A stretch of DNA of 64,000 nt from Bacteroidales bacterium. GTDB lineage: Bacteria; Bacteroidota; Bacteroidia; Bacteroidales; Marinilabiliaceae. The translations under genes were made by a program, and so were the position numbers. How positions within the stretch are numbered: position 1 is the stretch's first letter; every line of letters begins with the position of its first letter. Location of the stretch: contig QKJP01000029.1 of the NCBI GenBank assembly GCA_003249255.1, positions 220,499-284,498 on the forward strand, read 5' to 3'. Shown here piece by piece: positions 17,738 through 26,532 of the stretch. The notes under the pieces were generated by a model. That model had not been told where the DNA came from, did no database searches, and worked only from the letters and a program-made list of their open reading frames with translations.

Positions 17738-19645
17738 TTACTCCTCACTAGGTTCAATTACTAAAAGAACATCCCCTTTAGAAACAGAATCTCCGGCTTT
17801 AAATTTGATTTCAGTTACAACACCATCTATTGTAGATTCAAGGTTGTTCATCATCTTCATCGCCTCTAATACAACTACAGTCTCACCGGCTTCAACTGTA
17901 TCACCAACTTCTTTTTTGTACTCTACCAGCATGCCCGGAATTGGTGCTTTAAGGCTGCCGCTTGCTTCCACTTCTTTGACTTTACCACTTTTTTGGCGGC
18001 GACCACGAACTTGAGGGCCATTAGGATCGTTGATTTCTACCTTAAAGGTTTCGCCATCAACAGTCACTTCCAATTCACGTTTGTTAGCATCACCGCTTCC
18101 TTTTGAAGTCATTTCACCCGCTAAGGCTTTACGAACTAACTCTTTTTCTTTCTCAACCTGATCCATGGTTTTAGCTTTTACCTCTTCAGGAATTGGCTCT
18201 AAACCGTATTTCCATTTTAAGAAACGTTTACCGGTCACAGGGTACAGAGCCACGATTAATTCATCATCAATATCTTTAGCTAAACCTTCACAATCTTTCT
18301 TTACGGCTTCCATTTCAGGGGCTAGTACGCTTCCAGGACGTTCTGTGATAGGGTTTTTACCACGTGGGTAATCTTTCAATGCTTTTTTCAAAACTTCAGG
18401 GTTGATAGGCTCTGTTGTTCGTCCATATAATCCGTAGCAAAGATCTTTTACTTGCTCAGTAATTTGTGAGTACTCACCTTCGTATTTGTCAAACAATACA
18501 TTGTTTACAGTCTGTACGCCAACAATCTGACTGGTAGGTGTTACCAAAGGAATGTTACCAAGGTCTTTACGAACTTTAGGTAGAAGCTTATAAACATCAT
18601 CCAAGCGATCTAAAGCATTCATGGCTTTTAACTGGTTGATTAAGTTTGAAAGCATTCCACCCGGTGTTTGGTGAAGAATTACATTAATGTCTGTAATTGC
18701 ATTCTTAGGGCTGTTGTCTAAGTGTTTGTATTTTGGAATTGATTTCTCTAATTCATCACCAATAGCTGTTAACTTCTTAATGTCAAAACCGGTATCGCGA
18801 TCTGTTCCTAAAAGTGACATGACGATGGGTTCTACAGCTGTATGAGAAGTACGGTAAGCATAAGGAGCCATTACGGTATCAACAATATCAACGCCTGCTT
18901 CAATGGCTTTAAAGATAGCCAAATCTCCCATTCCTGATGTAAAGTGTGTATGTAGGTTCAATGGTACATCTGTAAAAGATTTAATTTCTTTAATCAGATT
19001 ATAAATATCATAAGGAGAAACCAAACCGGCCATGTCCTTAATGCAGATTGAATCTACCCCAAAGTCAAGTAATTCTTTAACCTTGTTGATGTAGTAATCC
19101 ATGTTGTACAAATCACCACCCAAGCGAGGTTGGTTTAATGTGTAACAAACGGTTCCCTGAAAATGCTTTCCATTGTCTTTCACAACTTTTGCGGCAGTTT
19201 CGAAATTGCGGAAGTCATTTAATGCATCAAAGCAACGGAAGATATCCATGCCGTTATCGATGGCGCGCTGAACAAAGGTTTGAACCACATCATCAGCATA
19301 GTTACGGTATCCAACTAAATTTTGGCCACGTAATAACATTGCAAAAGGAGTCTTAGGCATGTACTTTTTTAGGGTACGTAAGCGTTCCCATGGATCTTCG
19401 CCTAAGTAGCGGTGCATGGTATCAAAAGTAGCTCCACCCCATGTTTCGATTGAGTTAAAACCTATTTCATCCATCATTTCTGCAACCGGAAGCATATCTT
19501 CTGTGCGGCCACGAGTTGCAAATAATGATTGGTGGCCATCTCTTAATGTACAGTCCTGAATTTTTACCGGATTGGCAGCCTTAGGACGATCGGCGTCATA
19601 TTGTATTTGAGCCATTGAAAGGGCTCCGTGTTTGTCAAAGTTCAT
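17738..19645 (-). CDS. Pyruvate/oxaloacetate carboxyltransferase subunit fused to a biotin carrier domain (OadA/5S-1.3S-like)
   Basis: The 635-residue protein moves a carboxyl group between biotin and pyruvate/oxaloacetate. The HMGL-like TIM barrel begins with KIQDCTLRDGHQSL near residue 29 and is followed by the conserved carboxylase domain. An Ala/Gly/Lys-rich linker leads to a biotinyl domain with EAMKM, where Lys597 would carry biotin. The start may be 19645 (MNFDKHGALS) or 19615 (MAQIQYD), the latter with GGAG nine bases upstream. It is the third gene of an operon with a 12S-like subunit and a 63-residue protein. With no biotin carboxylase and no OadB pump nearby, transcarboxylase is the preferred reading over oxaloacetate decarboxylase or pyruvate carboxylase. 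Confidence 0.88.
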   Translation of the reverse strand: MNFDKHGALSMAQIQYDADRPKAANPVKIQDCTLRDGHQSLFATRGRTEDMLPVAEMMDEIGFNSIETWGGATFDTMHRYLGEDPWERLRTLKKYMPKTPFAMLLRGQNLVGYRNYADDVVQTFVQRAIDNGMDIFRCFDALNDFRNFETAAKVVKDNGKHFQGTVCYTLNQPRLGGDLYNMDYYINKVKELLDFGVDSICIKDMAGLVSPYDIYNLIKEIKSFTDVPLNLHTHFTSGMGDLAIFKAIEAGVDIVDTVMAPYAYRTSHTAVEPIVMSLLGTDRDTGFDIKKLTAIGDELEKSIPKYKHLDNSPKNAITDINVILHQTPGGMLSNLINQLKAMNALDRLDDVYKLLPKVRKDLGNIPLVTPTSQIVGVQTVNNVLFDKYEGEYSQITEQVKDLCYGLYGRTTEPINPEVLKKALKDYPRGKNPITERPGSVLAPEMEAVKKDCEGLAKDIDDELIVALYPVTGKRFLKWKYGLEPIPEEVKAKTMDQVEKEKELVRKALAGEMTSKGSGDANKRELEVTVDGETFKVEINDPNGPQVRGRRQKSGKVKEVEASGSLKAPIPGMLVEYKKEVGDTVEAGETVVVLEAMKMMNNLESTIDGVVTEIKFKAGDSVSKGDVLLVIEPSEE

Positions 19646-19734
19646 CTTTAAAAAGATTTAAGCTATAAGTATCAAGGCATAAGATAGAGGCTTGATACTG
19701 TATCGTTTGTTTTTTTTGATATCTACTCTCAGTT

Positions 19735-19926
19735 TTACATCTTATTGCGTAGCATACGTCCACGGCGTTGAACCATTGCACGGTTCTTCATGATAATATC
19801 TTTACCCATGCCAGCCCAGTTACTGGTGTTTACAATTTGATCTTGTTGTTCGGCTGCTTCCTGTTCAAGGTAATAAGCCACTGCTGCCAAAGCCGCTTTT
19901 TTAAGTTTGTTTCGTCTGTCTGTCAT
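19735..19926 (-). CDS. Small conserved subunit-like protein of the carboxyltransferase operon (63 aa)
   Basis: It lies 12 bp after the 12S-like gene and 89 bp before the biotin-carrier gene. The N-terminal KKAALAAVAYYLEQEA is similar in style to the Ala-rich helix near the end of OadG/gamma subunits, but the membrane anchor of OadG is missing. The rest is basic (KNRAMVQRRGRMLRNKM) and may bind an acidic partner surface. I infer an assembly or linker subunit that helps the carboxyltransferase pieces associate; no motif proves this. Confidence 0.75.
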   Translation of the reverse strand: MTDRRNKLKKAALAAVAYYLEQEAAEQQDQIVNTSNWAGMGKDIIMKNRAMVQRRGRMLRNKM

Positions 19927-19938
19927 GATGCAAGATGA

Positions 19939-21495
19939 TTATAATGGAATGTTACCGTGCTTTTTAGGAGGAAGTATTTCTGTTTTTGTACTCATGACCT
20001 CCAAAGCAGCAATTAAGCGCTGACGTGTCTCACTTGGAAGGATAACATCATCAATATGACCTCTCTTAGCTGCTAAATAAGGAATGTTGAAGGCGTCTTC
20101 GTACTCTTGAATTTTCTCTTCTGTTTTCGCTTTTTTGTCTTCTGCATTGGCAATTTCCTTGCGGTAGGTCGAGATTACTTCCACAGCTCCTTTAGCACCC
20201 ATCACTGCAATTTCGGCAGTAGGCCATGCAAAAACCATATCTGCACCAAGAGGTTTAGAGCACATGGCTAAATAAGAACCTCCGTAATCTTTACGTGTAA
20301 CTACTGTGAATTTAGGTACCGTAGCCTCAGCATAACTCCATAAAAGCTTAGCTCCGTGGCGGATAATGCCATCCCACTCTTGCTGAAGTCCCGGTAAATA
20401 ACCCGGCACATCCACAAAAGTTACCATTGGAATGTTGAAGGCATCACAGGTACGTACAAAACGGGAAATTTTATCTGATGCATCAATGTCTAAACAGCCT
20501 GCCTGAATCATTGGTTGGTTAGCTATGATACCAACCGAACGATTGTTTAAGCGGCCAAAGCCAACAATACAATTTTCTGCATAATGCGCGTGAACTTCAT
20601 AAAAATCCCCATGATCCAGCACCTCTTCAAGAACCTTGTGCATGTCGTAGGCCATTTTCGGATCATCTGGAATAATCGTATCTAAATTTGGGCATAAGCG
20701 GTCTGCTTCGTCACCCATAGGTATCTGAGGAGCTTCTTCTAAATTATTGTTTGGAAGGTATTCCAGAAGTTCTTTGATCATTTCGATGGTGTGCTCGTCG
20801 CTTTCGCATGCAAAATGTGCATTCCCACTCTTGGTGTTATGAACCATTGCGCCACCTAATTCTTCAAATGAAGTTTCTTCACCCGTAACCGTTTTAATGA
20901 CGTAAGGACTGGTGATAAACATGTGACTTTGTTTTTTTACCATAAAGATAAAATCAGTCATGGCAGGAGAGTATACCGCTCCACCGGCACAAGGTCCCAT
21001 AATGGCAGAAATCTGAGGAATAACACCCGAAGCACGTGAGTTACGCATAAAAATATCACCATAACCTTTAAGTGCATCCACACCTTCCTCTACACGAGCA
21101 CCGCCGGAGTCGTTTAAACCAATAATAGGCGCACCAGCTTTAACGGCCATGTCCATTACTTTGCAAATTTTGGCTGCGTGCATTTCACCTAGCGAACCCC
21201 CTCTTGAAGTAAAGTCTTGAGAGTAGGCAAATACCGGACGTCCATGTACCAATCCATGTCCGGTAATAACACCATCGGATGGAACTTCAACTTTTTCCAT
21301 TCCAAAATTGGTCGAACGATGTTCTACAAACATGTCCACCTCTTTAAATGTACCTTCGTCAAATAGAAGGTCTAAGCGCTCACGAGCAGAGAGTTTTCCT
21401 TTTTCGTGTTGTTTTTCCACACGATCGTCTCCACCCATCTTTTTGATCTCCTCTCTTTTTTGTTTAAGAAGTTCGATCTTTTCAGATACTTTCAT
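19939..21495 (-). CDS. mmdA: Acyl-CoA carboxyltransferase subunit (methylmalonyl-CoA, 12S/MmdA-like)
   Basis: The 518-residue crotonase-fold protein carries the acyl-CoA half reaction, taking CO2 from methylmalonyl-CoA (or giving it to propionyl-CoA) through biotin. The length equals that of MmdA and of the transcarboxylase 12S subunit. Motifs: GKLSARERLDLLFD near the N-terminus, SGGARVEEGV and GPCAGGAVYSPA forming the first oxyanion site, and DVPGYLPGLQQEWDGIIRHG and GAKGAVEVI in the C-terminal half. It is the first gene of the operon. A 522-bp upstream spacer carries repeated palindromic sites that may be operators. Confidence 0.92.
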   Translation of the reverse strand: MKVSEKIELLKQKREEIKKMGGDDRVEKQHEKGKLSARERLDLLFDEGTFKEVDMFVEHRSTNFGMEKVEVPSDGVITGHGLVHGRPVFAYSQDFTSRGGSLGEMHAAKICKVMDMAVKAGAPIIGLNDSGGARVEEGVDALKGYGDIFMRNSRASGVIPQISAIMGPCAGGAVYSPAMTDFIFMVKKQSHMFITSPYVIKTVTGEETSFEELGGAMVHNTKSGNAHFACESDEHTIEMIKELLEYLPNNNLEEAPQIPMGDEADRLCPNLDTIIPDDPKMAYDMHKVLEEVLDHGDFYEVHAHYAENCIVGFGRLNNRSVGIIANQPMIQAGCLDIDASDKISRFVRTCDAFNIPMVTFVDVPGYLPGLQQEWDGIIRHGAKLLWSYAEATVPKFTVVTRKDYGGSYLAMCSKPLGADMVFAWPTAEIAVMGAKGAVEVISTYRKEIANAEDKKAKTEEKIQEYEDAFNIPYLAAKRGHIDDVILPSETRQRLIAALEVMSTKTEILPPKKHGNIPL

Positions 21496-21611
21496 AGCAT
21501 TAATGATAAATTGTAATTACACCTTTTTTGTTTCCCCATTTTTCATCAGAGAGCTTAAATGTATATAGTTCATTTTGAACTTATGTGTCAAATATGTTAA
21601 AAAATATGAAA

Positions 21612-21631
21612 TTAGAGAAATTTTTCTCTAA
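21612..21631. promoter_or_regulatory. Operator-like palindrome, site 1 (perfect)
   Basis: TTAGAGAAA-N2-TTTCTCTAA with nine-base perfect arms. It is 117 bp upstream of mmdA and is the best copy of a motif seen four times in this spacer. Confidence 0.6.
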
Positions 21632-21657
21632 ATAAGTAGATATGTTAAGTAGAATTA

Positions 21658-21677
21658 ATGCGGAAATGTTTCTTTAA
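21658..21677. promoter_or_regulatory. Operator-like palindrome, degenerate site 4
   Basis: The right half TTTCTTTAA matches 8 of 9 bases of the site-1 half; the left half (ATGCGGAAA) matches 5 of 9. Spacing between halves is the same two bases. Weak alone, more credible with the other sites. Confidence 0.3.
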
Positions 21678-21809
21678 TTCCTGAAATGACTAAAATATAC
21701 CCCATGACAATTTGTAACTATTGTGGGTTAGGTTTGTGTTGTAAACATAATAGGGTTGGTTGAATGTGCTGTTTTAAGTTTGTGAATTACCCAAATTAGG
21801 GTTTGTGTA

Positions 21810-21829
21810 TTAGAGAAAAAAATCTGTAA
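21810..21829. promoter_or_regulatory. Operator-like palindrome, site 2
   Basis: The left half TTAGAGAAA is perfect and the right half (AATCTGTAA) matches 6 of 9. It is exactly 29 bp from site 3, close to three helical turns. Confidence 0.45.
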
Positions 21830-21838
21830 TACTGGCAG

Positions 21839-21858
21839 TTAGAGAAAAATTTCTTTAA
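21839..21858. promoter_or_regulatory. Operator-like palindrome, site 3
   Basis: TTAGAGAAA-N2-TTTCTTTAA; the left half is perfect and the right half matches 8 of 9 bases of site 1. Confidence 0.5.
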
Positions 21859-22017
21859 TTAATAAAGGGTCAAAGCCATTCATTTGCAGAGTGTATTTTC
21901 AAAAGTTAATGGTGATGAGATTAAATTTAAGTGTGTTTACTTCTAAATTGTAAGTGTATTTAAGTTGTTTGTTGTATAAGAGTTTGTAGTATCCAGAAAT
22001 AGAATGACTTAATTTGC

Positions 22018-22848
22018 TTATGAATTGGTATTTTGGGTAGTGTTTTCAGCACATGCTTTATGGGTAGCCAATGTTGCTGCCACCACCGAAACGATAGAAA
22101 GAAAACCGGCAAGCGTAACGCCTATAAATGGAATGAGGAGAACTAATGAGAAGATCGTGCCATTGCCGATGGCTAATCCTTTGTTTTGTTTAATGAATTG
22201 AATGCTGTTTTTAACGTTCAGCTTTTTTCTTTCTAAAGTATAGTCGATAAACGAAAATCCATAAAAATAGGCAGAAACCAAAAATAGCGTTACGGTTGTG
22301 AAAATTCCTACTACCGGTATAAAACTTAAAAAAACGAGAATGATTGTAAAGAATATCTCAATACTCAAATTTCTTAATGCGAGTAAAATACCTCTTCGTA
22401 TATCCTTAAAAAATTGAGCCCATTGAAATGGATTAGAATTTCCACTCAGAATTTGTTCGGTCTTTTCTGAAATAATTGCAAACACCGGAGCCATCATAAT
22501 AATGATGAGATATCCTCCCAAGTAGGCATAGGCCAGCAGAAATAATAATCTGATCATCAGCCGGATGATCCATTGCATTGCTGAAGATAGAAAATCTGCT
22601 CCCCAGAATTCCCAACTCTTCACGTCTAAGGTGGTGCTAATCCATGTTGTAAAATCATCACTATAAGAGCCAATGGTGTAAAAACCAAGGGTAAATAAAA
22701 GAATATTAAGAATAAGCGGGTAAAGGAAAAATCTTCTTAAACCATTTTTTCGAATAAAAGTATTGGCTTGCGAATAGGTTTTTAAGCCTAAAAAAAAACC
22801 TTGGCTCAGGGTCATAATAACGATGATTAAAAATTGCTTTGTGATCAA
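22018..22848 (-). CDS. EI24/CysZ-like integral membrane protein
   Basis: The 276-residue protein has about six hydrophobic segments and fits the EI24 family, which contains CysZ sulfate permeases. Supporting parts are FFLGLKTYSQANTFIRKNGL near the start, the long paired membrane helices at about 95-135 (LMIRLLFLLAYAYLGGYLII followed by APVFAIISEKTEQIL) and the FSFIDYTLERKKLN segment that resembles the conserved YPFxxxxxRR region. Start could also be 22812 (MTLSQGFF). In Bacteroidota its substrate is not established; sulfate uptake is possible but no cys genes are adjacent. Confidence 0.75.
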   Translation of the reverse strand: MITKQFLIIVIMTLSQGFFLGLKTYSQANTFIRKNGLRRFFLYPLILNILLFTLGFYTIGSYSDDFTTWISTTLDVKSWEFWGADFLSSAMQWIIRLMIRLLFLLAYAYLGGYLIIIMMAPVFAIISEKTEQILSGNSNPFQWAQFFKDIRRGILLALRNLSIEIFFTIILVFLSFIPVVGIFTTVTLFLVSAYFYGFSFIDYTLERKKLNVKNSIQFIKQNKGLAIGNGTIFSLVLLIPFIGVTLAGFLSIVSVVAATLATHKACAENTTQNTNS

Positions 22849-22874
22849 AACTAAGCTTTTCGCTTAAATTTTAC

Positions 22875-22882
22875 TATTTTTG
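22875..22882 (+). promoter_or_regulatory. Bacteroidota-type promoter -7 box (TATTTTTG)
   Basis: TAnnTTTG match 27 bp before the purB ATG, in the short divergent spacer with the EI24-type gene. Confidence 0.5.
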
Positions 22883-22908
22883 CCATTCGAAAAAAATCAA
22901 ATGTAAAA

Positions 22909-24264
22909 ATGATGGATATTCAGTTATTGACAGCAATTTCTCCGGTAGACGGACGATACAGAAACAAAGTTGATGGGTTAGCCCTTTACTTTTCAGAGTA
23001 TGCTTTAATCCGTTATCGTGTATTGGTAGAAATTGAATACTTTATTGCATTGTGCGAGCAGCCTTTGCCACAATTAGCAGATGTTGATAAAGCTTTGTAT
23101 GCGGACTTGCGCAAAATTTACAAAGAGTTTCAGTTGGAAGATGCTGAGCGAATTAAAGAAATTGAATCAGTAACCAATCATGATGTTAAAGCTGTAGAGT
23201 ATTTCATTAAAGAAAAATTTGACAAGCTTGGATTAGAGAAATATAAGGAATTTATCCACTTCGGATTAACTTCACAGGACATTAATAATACCGCAGTGCC
23301 TTATTCCTTAAGAGATGCAGTGCATGATATTTACTATCCACTATTAGAAGAGTTAATTCAGCAATTAGATGATTTGGCAACCGAGTGGAAAGATATTCCA
23401 ATGTTGGCAAAAACCCATGGTCAACCGGCATCTCCTACACGTTTAGGGAAAGAGATAAAAGTGTTTGTAGAGCGTTTAAATAAGCAATTGGCCTTGTTAA
23501 AAGGAGTGCCTTGTTCTGCGAAGTTTGGAGGTGCAACCGGTAACTTCAATGCGCATAATGTAGCTTACCCTCAAATTGATTGGGTTGATTTTGGAAATAA
23601 CTTTGTGAATGATGTTTTGAAGTTAGACCGAGAGCAATTTACGACTCAGATTTCGAACTACGATAACCTAGCGGCTATTTTTGATAATTTAAAGCGTATC
23701 AATGTTATATTAATGGATGTAGCTCGTGATTTTTGGACCTACATCATGATGAACTACTTCAAGCAGAAGATTAAAAAAGGTGAGGTTGGTTCAAGTGCAA
23801 TGCCGCATAAAGTTAATCCTATTGACTTTGAAAATGCAGAAGGAAACATTGGACTCGCCAATGCGATTTATGCTCACTTAGCTGAAAAATTACCGGTGTC
23901 ACGTCTTCAGCGCGATTTAACAGATTCTACTGTGTTACGTAATGTTGGTGTGCCAATTGGTCATACTGTAATCGCAATTAAATCTTTACAAAAAGGTTTA
24001 AGCAAATTGTTGTTAAACGAAGAAGCCATCGATCAGGATTTAGAAGACAACTGGGCGGTAGTAGCTGAGGGGATACAGACTATTTTGCGCCGTGAAGCCT
24101 ACCCAAATCCTTATGAAGCATTAAAAGAATTAACGCGTACGAATGAGCGTATTAATGCTAAAAGTATGGCTGTTTTTATTGAAGGATTAGATGTTTCAGA
24201 GTCAGTTAAAGAGGAGTTGCGCGCCATAACGCCACAAACTTACACCGGTATCTATAAAGGATAA
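22909..24264 (+). CDS. purB: Adenylosuccinate lyase
   Basis: PurB splits SAICAR to AICAR and adenylosuccinate to AMP, each releasing fumarate, in purine synthesis. The 451-residue protein is of the E. coli-like long type, beginning LLTAISPVDGRY. TSQDINNTA carries part of the active site, TKAHGQPASPT is present as KTHGQPASPTRLGKEI, and the superfamily signature GSSAMPHKVNPIDFENAEGN sits near residue 295 with the catalytic Ser. Two adjacent ATG codons (22909 and 22912) are possible starts. It is a single-gene unit. Confidence 0.96.
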   Translation: MMDIQLLTAISPVDGRYRNKVDGLALYFSEYALIRYRVLVEIEYFIALCEQPLPQLADVDKALYADLRKIYKEFQLEDAERIKEIESVTNHDVKAVEYFIKEKFDKLGLEKYKEFIHFGLTSQDINNTAVPYSLRDAVHDIYYPLLEELIQQLDDLATEWKDIPMLAKTHGQPASPTRLGKEIKVFVERLNKQLALLKGVPCSAKFGGATGNFNAHNVAYPQIDWVDFGNNFVNDVLKLDREQFTTQISNYDNLAAIFDNLKRINVILMDVARDFWTYIMMNYFKQKIKKGEVGSSAMPHKVNPIDFENAEGNIGLANAIYAHLAEKLPVSRLQRDLTDSTVLRNVGVPIGHTVIAIKSLQKGLSKLLLNEEAIDQDLEDNWAVVAEGIQTILRREAYPNPYEALKELTRTNERINAKSMAVFIEGLDVSESVKEELRAITPQTYTGIYKG

Positions 24265-24283
24265 GTTGATTAAGTTTGATGTA

Positions 24284-24451
24284 ATTCCGTATTTATGCAT
24301 AATTGTTTTAACACAAGGCAAAAAAGCACAGGTTATATTACGAAAAACCATAAAACTCTGTGTTCTCCATGTATCCCTCGGGTATGAGTCTCTGTGTTGA
24401 TGTTTCGTAAAGTTATGTCAGGCTTTTTTCATGATGTGTAATTGCGGTCAT
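24284..24451 (+). repeat. TIR-bearing intergenic repeat, second family, copy 1 (168 bp)
   Basis: The left end (TTCCGTATTTATGCATAAT) and the right end (ATGTGTAATTGCGGTCAT) are imperfect inverted repeats sharing CCG..(A)..TTA..CAT at the same spacing. The inside has a fold-back bounded by TTACGAAA and TTTCGTAA, with CTCTGTGT units in both arms. A longer relative lies at 26533-26850. Confidence 0.55.
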
Positions 24452-24517
24452 TAAATTAAGTTTTGGGTGTTTATTCAAAAGCAATTATTTCAAAGCTTTA
24501 ATGATATTTTATTGTAA

Positions 24518-24556
24518 ACAGGCTGTAAAAACCTATTTTTACAGCCTGTTTTTTTT
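24518..24556 (+). terminator. Strong Rho-independent terminator
   Basis: Fourteen-base perfect arms, ACAGGCTGTAAAAA (24518-24531) and its complement (24536-24549), with a 4-nt loop and seven or eight Ts. It lies 254 bp after purB and 77 bp before the ABC transporter ATG, so it terminates purB readthrough or the transcript of the repeat. Confidence 0.85.
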
Positions 24557-24632
24557 CAACTCATAAATGAGTTTTTCAGTTTTAATTGATAACAACTGAC
24601 TGGTTAGGTCAGTAATACGTAAATGATTTTTA

Positions 24633-26453
24633 ATGAAAGAGATTTTAAAGGTATTTAAGCGTTTTATTCCACCATACAAATGGAATGTTCTCTTTAGTTT
24701 TGCTTTTAACATATTATCTGCCTTCTTTTCAAGTTTAGCTTTGGTCTTGTCTACGCCAATTTTAGAAGTGCTTTTTGATGCCACAAAAGAAGTTTTGACA
24801 TTAATGCCATGGGAGTTAAGTAAAGATGTATTGGTTAATAACCTTTATTATTATGTGACCCTATATAAGCAGGAGTATGGGTCGGCAGCAGTAATTCCTT
24901 TTATTGGTGTGTTGATGTTGTTTACCACCTTTTTAAAAGTTGGCTGTGCTTATTTGGCTGCTTATCAAACAATTATTATTCGTAATGGAGTGGTAAGAGA
25001 TATTCGGGTTAAGATTTATAATAAGCTTATGGAATTACCTTTGTCTTTTTACTCAAATGAACGTAAGGGTGATGTCATGGCACGAGCAACCGGCGATGTG
25101 GGTTCCATTGAAGCATCTATTATGTCATCTTTGGATATGTTTTTTAAAAATCCGATTATCATCATTGTAAGTTTGGGTTTTATGTTTGCCATTAGTGCTA
25201 AATTAACACTCTATATTTTTATAGTTCTACCTGTGGCCGGATGGATTATTGGTAGAACCGGGAAAAGTTTGAAAGGACATTCGCGTAAAAGCCAGTATAA
25301 AATGGGCGATTTACTAGGCATCATTGAAGAGTCTTTAAGTGGTTTAAGAATCATAAAGGCCTTTAATGCAGAGAAAAAGATGAAAGGTAAATATGCTTCA
25401 GAAACTGAGAGTTATCGAAAAATACAAAGTACTTTACAAAAGCGCTATCAATTAGCCCATCCTGTAAGCGAGTTTTTGGGAACTACTGTAATTGTGGTAA
25501 TTCTCTGGATTGGGGCATCACTGATTGGCCAGGGTGAAGATAGCTTGAGTGGAGCAACCTTTATTGCTTATATTGGAATCTTTTATACCATTATTAACCC
25601 TGCAAAAGCCTTTTCTTCAGCTTATTATAATATTCAAACCGGATTGGCAGCAGTTGAGCGTATTGATGCTATTTTACTGGCCGATAATAAAATTAAAGAC
25701 AAAGAAAATGCGCAAGAATTAAAAGTATTCACTACGAGTATTGAATATAAAAACATTTCGTTTGCTTATGAAGATACTAAAGTGCTCAAAAATGTCTCGT
25801 TAAGTGTACCCAAAGGAACAATGGTTGCATTGGTAGGGCAGTCGGGCAGTGGTAAAACGACTTTTGTAGATTTATTACCTCGCTTTCACGATGTGCAGGA
25901 AGGTTGTATTTGCATTGATGGGATTGACATTCGTGATATGAAAATACATGATTTGCGCGAATTGATGGGGAATGTGAATCAGGAAGCGATTCTGTTTAAC
26001 GATACCTTTTATAATAACATCGCTTTTGGTGTAGAAAATGCAACTCAGGAAGACGTTGAGAGAGCTGCCAAAGTGGCTAATGCCCATGATTTTATTGTCG
26101 AAACAGAAGATGGTTATCAAACCAATATAGGCGATAGAGGAGGTAAATTGTCCGGAGGTCAAAGGCAGCGTATTAGTATTGCAAGAGCCGTATTGAAAAA
26201 TCCGGATATCTTAATTTTAGATGAAGCAACCTCAGCCTTAGACACCGAATCAGAAAGGTTGGTGCAAGATGCGTTAGAGAATCTAATGAAAAACCGTACA
26301 ACCTTAGTGATTGCCCATCGTTTATCAACCGTGCGAAATGCAGATGTGATTTGTGTTTTTAATCAAGGTGAAATTATTGAGCAAGGTACTCATGAAGAGT
26401 TAATTGCAAAAGATGGTGCTTATAAGAAGCTGCATGCTTTACAGATGGATTAA
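24633..26453 (+). CDS. ABC exporter, fused permease and ATPase (MsbA-like)
   Basis: The 606-residue half-transporter works as a homodimer in the inner membrane and most resembles lipid or multidrug flippases. Residues 15-330 hold six transmembrane helices. The nucleotide-binding domain has Walker A GQSGSGKTT near 402-410, the Q-loop NVNQEAILF, signature LSGGQRQRISIARA near 505 and Walker B ILILDEATSALD near 525, followed by the H-loop IAHRLST. MsbA (lipid A flipping) is the likely role but several paralogues usually exist in Bacteroidota, so the substrate is open. It stands alone between two related repeat elements. Confidence 0.93.
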   Translation: MKEILKVFKRFIPPYKWNVLFSFAFNILSAFFSSLALVLSTPILEVLFDATKEVLTLMPWELSKDVLVNNLYYYVTLYKQEYGSAAVIPFIGVLMLFTTFLKVGCAYLAAYQTIIIRNGVVRDIRVKIYNKLMELPLSFYSNERKGDVMARATGDVGSIEASIMSSLDMFFKNPIIIIVSLGFMFAISAKLTLYIFIVLPVAGWIIGRTGKSLKGHSRKSQYKMGDLLGIIEESLSGLRIIKAFNAEKKMKGKYASETESYRKIQSTLQKRYQLAHPVSEFLGTTVIVVILWIGASLIGQGEDSLSGATFIAYIGIFYTIINPAKAFSSAYYNIQTGLAAVERIDAILLADNKIKDKENAQELKVFTTSIEYKNISFAYEDTKVLKNVSLSVPKGTMVALVGQSGSGKTTFVDLLPRFHDVQEGCICIDGIDIRDMKIHDLRELMGNVNQEAILFNDTFYNNIAFGVENATQEDVERAAKVANAHDFIVETEDGYQTNIGDRGGKLSGGQRQRISIARAVLKNPDILILDEATSALDTESERLVQDALENLMKNRTTLVIAHRLSTVRNADVICVFNQGEIIEQGTHEELIAKDGAYKKLHALQMD

Positions 26454-26532
26454 TGTAAAGATGTAGCTTATTTTAACATTGTAAATGTAACTTTTATAGC
26501 ACTTTTGTCATATTACTAGTAAAAAAATGGAT

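Larger units (their letters stand above)
21496..22017. other. 522-bp upstream region of the carboxyltransferase operon
   Basis: It lies between the EI24-type gene stop and the mmdA start, both on the minus strand. It holds no gene but carries a cluster of related palindromes at 21612, 21658, 21810 and 21839. The rest is AT-rich; the mmdA promoter is expected here but I could not place it with confidence. Confidence 0.6.
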
